A DNA stretch of 50,404 nucleotides. Source: DATFEN01 sp035691285. GTDB taxonomy: Bacteria; Acidobacteriota; Vicinamibacteria; Fen-336. Position numbers and translations under genes: made by a program. Positions 45,551 through 50,404 of the stretch are shown here, piece by piece; positions within the stretch are counted from its first letter, which is position 1, and the number at the start of each line of letters is the position of its first letter. The stretch covers positions 1 to 50,404 of the forward strand of contig DASSJI010000012.1 of the NCBI GenBank assembly GCA_035691285.1. The letters run 5' to 3'. The notes under the pieces are model-generated. The model was not told where the DNA came from. It searched no databases and was given only the letters and a program-made list of their open reading frames with translations.

Positions 45551-46597
45551 TTGAGGCCGCCTGTCGAGCAGCTCGGCAAGCCTCAGCTCGTCGCGCTCTA
45601 CCACTACATGAAGCTGACGCGCATGGTGGAGGAGCGCCTCGCCAACCTGTACCGCCAGAACAAGGTCGTGGGCGGCCTGTACCGGAGCCTCGGCCAGGAG
45701 GCCACGACCGTGGGCGCCGCGTACGCCCTCGACCGGGGCGACCTCATGACCCCGCTCATCCGCAACCTGGGCGCGATCTTCGTGCGCGGCGGCAAGCCGC
45801 GCGAGGTGTTCTGCCAGTACATGGCCCGCCGCGACGGCCCGAGCCGGGGCCGGGACCTCAACACGCACTACGGCTGGATCCGCGAGGACGGCAGCAACCT
45901 GGCGGTGGTCTCGATGCTGGGCGACATGGTGTCGATCCTGGCGGGGGCGGCGATGGCCGAGCGCATGCAGGGCCGCGCCAGCGTCGCCCTCACGTGGATC
46001 GGGGACGGCGGCACCTCCACGGGCGCCTTCCACGAAGGCTTCAACTTCGCCTGCGTCCAGAAGGCGCCCCTCGTGGTGGTCGTGGAGAACAACCAGTACG
46101 CCTACTCCACGCCGACCGCGCTCCAGACCGCGAACACCCGCTTCGTGGACCGGGCCCGGGCCTACGGCTGCTTCGGCGACTCGGTGGACGGCAACGACGT
46201 GCTCGCCGTCTACGAGGCCGCGCGCAAGGCCGTGGCGCGGGCGCGGGCCGGCGAGGGTCCTACGCTGATCGAGGCCGAGACCATGCGCATGCGCGGCCAC
46301 GCCGAGCACGACGACATGAAGTACGTGCCGGCGGCGCTGCTCGAGGAGTGGAAGGCGAAGGACCCGATCGAGCGCTACGAGAAGCGCCTGCTCGAGCAGC
46401 ACCTGGCCACCGAGCCGGACCTCGCGGCCGTGCAGGCCACCATCGAGAAGCAGCTCGACGCCGACGTCGCCTACGCCGAGGCGAGCCCGTTCCCGGAGCC
46501 CGAGTCGGCCCTCGACGACGTGTACGGCGACCGCGACGTGCGCTCCCCGACACCGCCCCTCGTCATCGAGTGGGCGCTTCGTCAGGGCCAGTCCTGA
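45551..46597 (+). CDS. 2-oxoacid dehydrogenase E1 component, alpha subunit
   Basis: 348 residues. The thiamine diphosphate/Mg motif runs from I-G-D-G-G-T-S-T-G to V-E-N-N-Q-Y-A. G-G-L-Y-R-S-L-G-Q-E-A near the N-terminus and R-M-R-G-H-A-E-H-D-D in the phosphorylation-loop region are typical of heterotetrameric E1. Substrate could be pyruvate, a branched-chain 2-oxoacid or acetoin; the motifs do not decide. It begins at a TTG directly abutting the lpdA stop, and its TGA overlaps the E1-beta ATG by one base. Confidence 0.9.
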   Translation: MRPPVEQLGKPQLVALYHYMKLTRMVEERLANLYRQNKVVGGLYRSLGQEATTVGAAYALDRGDLMTPLIRNLGAIFVRGGKPREVFCQYMARRDGPSRGRDLNTHYGWIREDGSNLAVVSMLGDMVSILAGAAMAERMQGRASVALTWIGDGGTSTGAFHEGFNFACVQKAPLVVVVENNQYAYSTPTALQTANTRFVDRARAYGCFGDSVDGNDVLAVYEAARKAVARARAGEGPTLIEAETMRMRGHAEHDDMKYVPAALLEEWKAKDPIERYEKRLLEQHLATEPDLAAVQATIEKQLDADVAYAEASPFPEPESALDDVYGDRDVRSPTPPLVIEWALRQGQS

Positions 46598-47571
46598 TGG
46601 CCGCCCTCACCTACCTCGAGGCCATCCGGCTCGCGATGCTCGAGGAAATGGACAAGGATCCTCGCGTCTTCGTCATCGGCGAGGACGTCGGGACCTACGG
46701 CGGAGCCTTCCGCGTCACCCAGGGCTTCCTCGAGCGCTTCGGCCGCGAGCGGGTGATCGACACCCCGATCAGCGAGTCCGCCATCGTGGGCGCCTCGATC
46801 GGCGCGGCCCTCATGGGCATGCGCCCGATCGCAGAGCTGCAGTTCATCGACTTCATCTCCTGCGCCTTCGACATGATCGTGAACTACGCGGCGAAGAGCC
46901 GCTACCGCTGGGGCGGCGGCGTGCCGATCGTGGTGCGCGGGCCCTGCGGCGGCGGCGTGCACGGGGGACCGTTCCACAGCCAGAACCCCGAGAGCTACTT
47001 CATGAACGTGCCGGGGCTGAAGATCGTCGCGCCGGGCACCGTCCGGGACGCGAAGGGCCTCATGACCGCGGCGATCCGCGACCCGGATCCCGTGATCTAC
47101 CTCGAGCACAAGTTCCTCTACCGGCGGATCAAGGAGGAGCTGCCCGAGGGCGAGGTCGTCGTCCCGATCGGCGAGGCGCGCCTGGCCCGCGCGGGCCGGG
47201 ACCTCTCGATCGTGACCTACGCCGCGATGCTGCACGTGGCGCTCGAGGCCGCCGAGGCCGCCTCGAAGGACGGCATCTCGGTGGAAGTCCTCGACCTGCG
47301 CACCCTCCTTCCCCTCGACGAGGAGGCCGTGCTGGGCACCGCGCGCAAGACGGGCAAGGTGATCGTCCTCCACGAGGCGACCCGGACCGGGGGCCCCGGC
47401 GGCGAGATCGCCGCCCTCGTGGCCGAGCGGGCCTTCGAGCACCTCGACGCGCCGGTCTTGCGCGTCGCGCCGCCGGACACGCCCGTGCCGTACGCGCCCA
47501 CCCTCGAGGAGTACTTCCTGCCCAACGCAGAGAAGGTTGGGAAAGCGATTCGCGCTCTATATGATTACTGA
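46597..47571 (+). CDS. 2-oxoacid dehydrogenase E1 component, beta subunit
   Basis: 324 residues. Family markers are V-F-V-I-G-E-D-V-G-T-Y-G-G, D-T-P-I-S-E-S-A-I-V-G, P-I-A-E-L-Q-F-I-D-F, H-G-G-P-F-H-S-Q-N-P-E and H-E-A-T-R-T-G-G-P-G-G-E-I. The beta subunit completes the thiamine diphosphate site and contacts E2. It is translationally linked to E1-alpha (TGATG). The much longer upstream frame is a shadow of the alpha-subunit gene. E2 follows after 25 bases. Confidence 0.93.
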   Translation: MAALTYLEAIRLAMLEEMDKDPRVFVIGEDVGTYGGAFRVTQGFLERFGRERVIDTPISESAIVGASIGAALMGMRPIAELQFIDFISCAFDMIVNYAAKSRYRWGGGVPIVVRGPCGGGVHGGPFHSQNPESYFMNVPGLKIVAPGTVRDAKGLMTAAIRDPDPVIYLEHKFLYRRIKEELPEGEVVVPIGEARLARAGRDLSIVTYAAMLHVALEAAEAASKDGISVEVLDLRTLLPLDEEAVLGTARKTGKVIVLHEATRTGGPGGEIAALVAERAFEHLDAPVLRVAPPDTPVPYAPTLEEYFLPNAEKVGKAIRALYDY

Positions 47572-47596
47572 GTTCCTTCCTGGCCGAGGGTGAGCA

Positions 47597-48943
47597 ATGA
47601 CTGACGTCATCATGCCCCAGATGGGCGAGTCGATCGCCGAGGGCACCATCACGAAGTGGATCAAGAGCGTCGGAGACAAGGTGCAGCGCGACGAGCCGCT
47701 CTTCGAGATCTCCACCGACAAGGTGGACGCCGAGATCCCGGCCCCGGCCTCGGGGGTGCTGAGGGAGATCCGGGTGCAAGCCGGCGCCACGGTGCCGATC
47801 AACACGGTGGTTGCGGTCATCGGCGCCGAGGGCGAGGCCGTTGCGGCGCCACCGGTGCCGGCCAAGCCGCCCGAGGCGCCGCGGCCCGTCGCTCCACCCC
47901 CGCCGCCTCCGCCCCCGCCGGTCGTCTCTCCTGCTGCTCCTCCTCCTCCTCCTCCGGCGCCGGCGCCAGCGCCGGCGCCCGCGGTCTCCGAGCGGCCGCG
48001 CAGCGAAATGACGGTCGAGGAGCTCCGCCAGACGCGCTCCTCGCCGGTCGTGCGCAAGATTGCCGCCGAGCACGGCGTGGACATCGGCGCGGTGCCCGGC
48101 ACGGGCATCTCGGGGCGCGTGACCAAGCAGGACATCCTCGGCCACATCGAGGGCCGTGGCGAGAAGCCCACGATCCCCACGCCGCCCTCCGGCTCCCCCC
48201 CGCCGCCCGAGCCGCCGCCGGCGCCCTTCGTGCCGGCCTACCAGCCCGGCGAGCGTATCGAGGTCGTGCCGATGTCGCCGATCCGCAAGAAGACCGCGGA
48301 GCACATGACCCTGTCCAAGCGGATCTCGGCCCACGTCTCGACGGTGTGGGAGATCGACATGACCCGCGTCGATCAGCTACGCAGCAAGTACAGGGGGGCG
48401 TACGAGGAGCGCAGCAGCGTGAAGCTGACCTTCATGCCCTTCATCCTGAAGGCCGCGATCGACGCCCTCAAGGCCTTCCCGGTCCTGAACTCGAGCGTCG
48501 AGGGCGAGGCCATCGTCTACAAGAAGGACATCAACCTCGGCGTGGCCGTGGCGCTGGACTGGGGGCTGATCGTGCCCGTGATCCGGAACGCCGACGAGAA
48601 GAACGTGCTGGGCCTCGCAAAGGCCGTGACCGACCTCGCCGAGCGGGCGCGCGCCAAGAAGCTCAGGGTGGACGAGATCCAGGGCGGCACCTTCACCATC
48701 ACGAACCCCGGGGTGTTCGGCAGCCTGTTCGGGACGCCGATCATCAACCAGCCGCAGGTGGGCATCCTGGGCATCGGCACGATCGAGAAGCGCCCCGTGG
48801 TGCGCGACGACGCGATCGCGATCCGCAGCATGGCCTATCTGTGCCTGACCTTCGACCATCGGATCGTGGACGGGTCGGACGCCGATCGCTTCATGGGCCA
48901 CCTGAAGAAGGGCCTGCAGGAGTTCGACGAAGCCGCCCTCTGA
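47597..48943 (+). CDS. 2-oxoacid dehydrogenase E2 (dihydrolipoyl acyltransferase)
   Basis: 448 residues. One lipoyl domain (1-78) carries the lipoylated lysine K42 in E-I-S-T-D-K-V. A very Pro/Ala-rich flexible linker follows (about 80-130). A peripheral-subunit-binding domain (about 147-185; S-P-V-V-R-K-I-A-A-E-H-G-V-D) holds E1 or E3. A second Pro-rich linker leads to the catalytic core, which ends F-D-H-R-I-V-D-G-S-D-A-D-R-F (H-R-x-x-D-G active site). With one lipoyl domain it resembles bacterial branched-chain or acidobacterial/actinobacterial pyruvate complexes. GAGGGTGAG precedes the ATG. Confidence 0.94.
   Translation: MTDVIMPQMGESIAEGTITKWIKSVGDKVQRDEPLFEISTDKVDAEIPAPASGVLREIRVQAGATVPINTVVAVIGAEGEAVAAPPVPAKPPEAPRPVAPPPPPPPPPVVSPAAPPPPPPAPAPAPAPAVSERPRSEMTVEELRQTRSSPVVRKIAAEHGVDIGAVPGTGISGRVTKQDILGHIEGRGEKPTIPTPPSGSPPPPEPPPAPFVPAYQPGERIEVVPMSPIRKKTAEHMTLSKRISAHVSTVWEIDMTRVDQLRSKYRGAYEERSSVKLTFMPFILKAAIDALKAFPVLNSSVEGEAIVYKKDINLGVAVALDWGLIVPVIRNADEKNVLGLAKAVTDLAERARAKKLRVDEIQGGTFTITNPGVFGSLFGTPIINQPQVGILGIGTIEKRPVVRDDAIAIRSMAYLCLTFDHRIVDGSDADRFMGHLKKGLQEFDEAAL
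47887..48000 (+). repeat. Low-complexity Pro/Ala codon tract in the E2 linker
   Basis: Runs of CCG, CCT and GCG-type codons, including CTCCTCCTCCTCCTCC and alternating GCGCCG units, encode the flexible linker between lipoyl and binding domains. It is in frame and is expected for E2, but the tract is prone to assembly and replication slippage. Confidence 0.7.
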
Positions 48944-48953
48944 GGCACGCTCC

Positions 48954-49595
48954 GTGCGCGAGCTCGTCGTGCGGAAGCTCGGCCGCCTCGGCTATGCCGA
49001 GGCCCTCGCGCTCCAGGAGGCCCAGGTCCGGGCGCGCCAGGCGGGCGAGGCGCCCGACACGCTGTTCCTGCTCGAGCACCACCCCGTCTTCACGCTGGGC
49101 CGGAACGCGCGCAGGGAGAACGTCCTCTTCCCCGAGGACGCCCTGCGGGCCCGTGGCTTCGACGTCTTCGAGACCGGGCGGGGCGGCGACGTCACCTATC
49201 ACGGCCCGGGCCAGATCGTGGCCTACCCGATCCTCGAGCTCGAGCCGGGGCGGCGCGACGTGCACCGCTACGTGCGGGACCTCGAGGAGGTCATGATCCG
49301 CGCCTGCGCCGACTACGGCGTGGCGGCCGGCCGCATCCCGGGCCTCACGGGAGCCTGGGTCGGCGACGCCAAGATCGGCGCCATCGGCGTGCGGATCTCG
49401 CGCTGGGTCACGTCCCACGGGCTGGCGTTCAACGTCTCGACCGATCTCGCCCCGTTCGGGCTGATCGTGCCCTGCGGCATCGAGGGCCGCGGCGTCACGA
49501 GCCTCGGCCGGATCCTGGGCCGAGCCGTGCCGGTCGAGCCGGTGATGGACCGCCTGGCCGGACACTTCTCCGCAGTGTTCGACCGCCGGCCCTAG
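48954..49595 (+). CDS. lipB: Octanoyltransferase LipB
   Basis: 213 residues. LipB landmarks are F-L-L-E-H-H-P-V-F-T-L-G-R, R-G-G-D-V-T-Y-H-G-P-G-Q-I-V-A-Y-P, the catalytic lysine region V-G-D-A-K-I-G-A-I-G-V and the catalytic cysteine in I-V-P-C-G-I-E-G-R-G-V-T-S-L. It transfers octanoyl from acyl carrier protein to the E2 lipoyl domain, the first step of lipoylation. It starts at GTG ten bases after the E2 gene, placing cofactor attachment in the same transcript. LipA (lipoyl synthase) is not in the window. The stop shares CTAG with the converging GAF gene. Confidence 0.94.
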   Translation: MRELVVRKLGRLGYAEALALQEAQVRARQAGEAPDTLFLLEHHPVFTLGRNARRENVLFPEDALRARGFDVFETGRGGDVTYHGPGQIVAYPILELEPGRRDVHRYVRDLEEVMIRACADYGVAAGRIPGLTGAWVGDAKIGAIGVRISRWVTSHGLAFNVSTDLAPFGLIVPCGIEGRGVTSLGRILGRAVPVEPVMDRLAGHFSAVFDRRP

Positions 49596-50404
49596 TTCCG
49601 CCGGTTCGCGGCGTACAGGCGCGCGTTGCGGAACGCGACGATCAGGAACTCCGCCAGCACCTCGGCCGACACCACGCTGTCGAGATCGAAGGCCGCCGGC
49701 CGGTCGCTCTGGAAGTCGATCGCGCCCACGGCCTCGCCCGCCTCCATCAGGGGCACGACCATCTCCGAGCGGGTTCCCGCCACGTCGCGGTGGTAGTCCG
49801 GGTCGCGGTCGACGTCGGGCACCACCTGCGGCGCCTTCTTGCGGAGCGCCCGCCCGATGATCCCCGCCGGCGGCCCCTGGGCGCGGCCCGCGCTGCGGCG
49901 CGTCACGCCCTCCTTGCCGGCCCAGCGGCCCACGAGGATGCCCTCGTCGTCGAGCACCACCACGGCGACATAGGTGTGCCCCATCCGCCCCTGGACCATC
50001 CTCGCGGTCTCCTCCATGAGCCGCTCGGGCTCCAGGATCCCGGCGATGCGGTGCGCCACGGAGGCGAGGAGCGCGATCTGCTCGGCGCGGTGCTGGCCGC
50101 GGGCTTCCGAGCGCCGCAGGGAGTCGTTCGCGCGCTTGAGCTCGACGGCGCGCTCCGCGGCCCGCGCGGCCTCGTTCTCGGCCTCCACGACTCGCCGCGC
50201 CGCGTCCTCCTCGTAGGCCTTGAGCAGGGCGTCCAGCCGCCGGTCGGCCAGCTCCTGGATCGCGAGCAGCGTCTCGGCCAGGCCCTCTTTCGACGTCGCC
50301 GCCTCCGACAGGAGCGGCACGCAGGCCCGCGCCAAGGCGCGGATCGCGAGTCCGGGCACGCGGACGCCCTGGCCCTCGCGGGCCGCTGCAGCGGCCGCCT
50401 CGGC
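49592..50404 (-). CDS. GAF-domain protein with N-terminal helical region (5' end beyond window)
   Basis: The frame is open to the window edge, so the N-terminus is missing or the start is GTG 50359. The first part (A-L-A-R-A-C-V-P-L-L...L-A-I-Q-E-L-A-D-R-R-L-D-A-L-L-K-A-Y) resembles the helical RsbRD N-terminal sensor domain. An Ala/Glu/Arg-rich coiled coil follows, then a GAF domain of about 150 residues (V-A-V-V-V-L-D-D-E-G...V-V-P-L-M-E-A-G-E-A-V-G-A-I-D-F-Q-S). No kinase, cyclase or DNA-binding output follows the GAF domain before the stop. It may be a small sensor acting on a partner. The ligand is unknown. Confidence 0.78.
   Translation of the reverse strand, partial: AEAAAAAAREGQGVRVPGLAIRALARACVPLLSEAATSKEGLAETLLAIQELADRRLDALLKAYEEDAARRVVEAENEAARAAERAVELKRANDSLRRSEARGQHRAEQIALLASVAHRIAGILEPERLMEETARMVQGRMGHTYVAVVVLDDEGILVGRWAGKEGVTRRSAGRAQGPPAGIIGRALRKKAPQVVPDVDRDPDYHRDVAGTRSEMVVPLMEAGEAVGAIDFQSDRPAAFDLDSVVSAEVLAEFLIVAFRNARLYAANRRN

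Noticed and set aside
1..50404. tRNA, rRNA, insertion sequence, prophage or CRISPR loci
   Set aside because: No T-loop-like G-T-T-C-G-A in a cloverleaf context, no transposase or integrase motif, no direct-repeat array and no abrupt change in base composition were noticed when reading both strands.

Overview
The window is about 70% GC, gene-dense DNA (largest non-coding gap about 210 bp) from a Gram-negative bacterium: it has lipoprotein signal peptides, LolA, an outer-membrane secretin and periplasmic multihaem cytochromes. GTG and TTG starts are frequent. The gene content (winged-helix/TPR regulators, a DUF4388 protein, a GAF-containing PilB/GspE ATPase, exported proteins with low-complexity linkers, a GMC dehydrogenase pair) most resembles Acidobacteriota. 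That placement is an inference from gene content, not from a marker gene. No rRNA, tRNA, CRISPR array, insertion sequence or phage gene was recognised; the region looks like ordinary chromosome.

Layout. 1-8.2 kb: the start of an exported protein, a Tat-dependent GMC dehydrogenase with its small subunit, a Tat-exported sugar isomerase-like protein, a CDP-alcohol phosphatidyltransferase, a winged-helix/TPR regulator, a zinc alcohol dehydrogenase, a double UspA protein and a 2[4Fe-4S] ferredoxin. 8.2-11.6 kb (minus strand): ferrochelatase, NrfH, NrfA and a small exported protein form an apparent operon for haem insertion and ammonia-forming nitrite reduction. 11.6-16.9 kb: two unknown exported proteins, a large membrane protein with a TPR tail, and a lone response regulator. 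17-22.3 kb (minus): arylsulfatase, formylglycine-generating enzyme, phosphofructokinase and two tandem paralogous exported proteins. 22.3-25 kb: a KamA-like radical SAM enzyme and an MFS transporter. 25-27.8 kb (minus): an extended SDR reductase, a receiver-PilZ protein lacking the phospho-acceptor Asp, and a TonB-like lipoprotein. 27.8-31.7 kb: a membrane glycosyltransferase and a GAF-PilB/GspE ATPase. 31.7-34 kb: a coiled-coil membrane protein, a small protein and a sodium/solute symporter.

34-40 kb (minus) holds the most system-like locus: a DUF4388/AbrB-like protein, a GHL10 glycosidase-like protein, a GH3 (NagZ-type)/beta-lactamase fusion lipoprotein and a NamZ-type exo-muramidase, joined by three successive 4-nt stop/start overlaps. 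It looks like a peptidoglycan or amino-sugar scavenging operon. It is divergent from lolA plus a lipoprotein secretin (40-42.5 kb), and the two share a nearly symmetric -10 element. 42.5-50.4 kb: a DUF1232 membrane protein, a CNNM/CorC protein, then lpdA, E1-alpha, E1-beta and E2 of a 2-oxoacid dehydrogenase complex followed by lipB (lipoyl attachment), and a GAF-domain protein running off the end.

Two architectural themes recur. Several divergent gene pairs have very short intergenic regions with -10-like hexamers 8-14 nt before the start codon, sometimes overlapping on both strands, which suggests leaderless and bidirectional transcription. Four convergent pairs end on one shared CTAG tetranucleotide that supplies both stop codons. 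Functional calls rest on motifs read by eye; no database search was possible.
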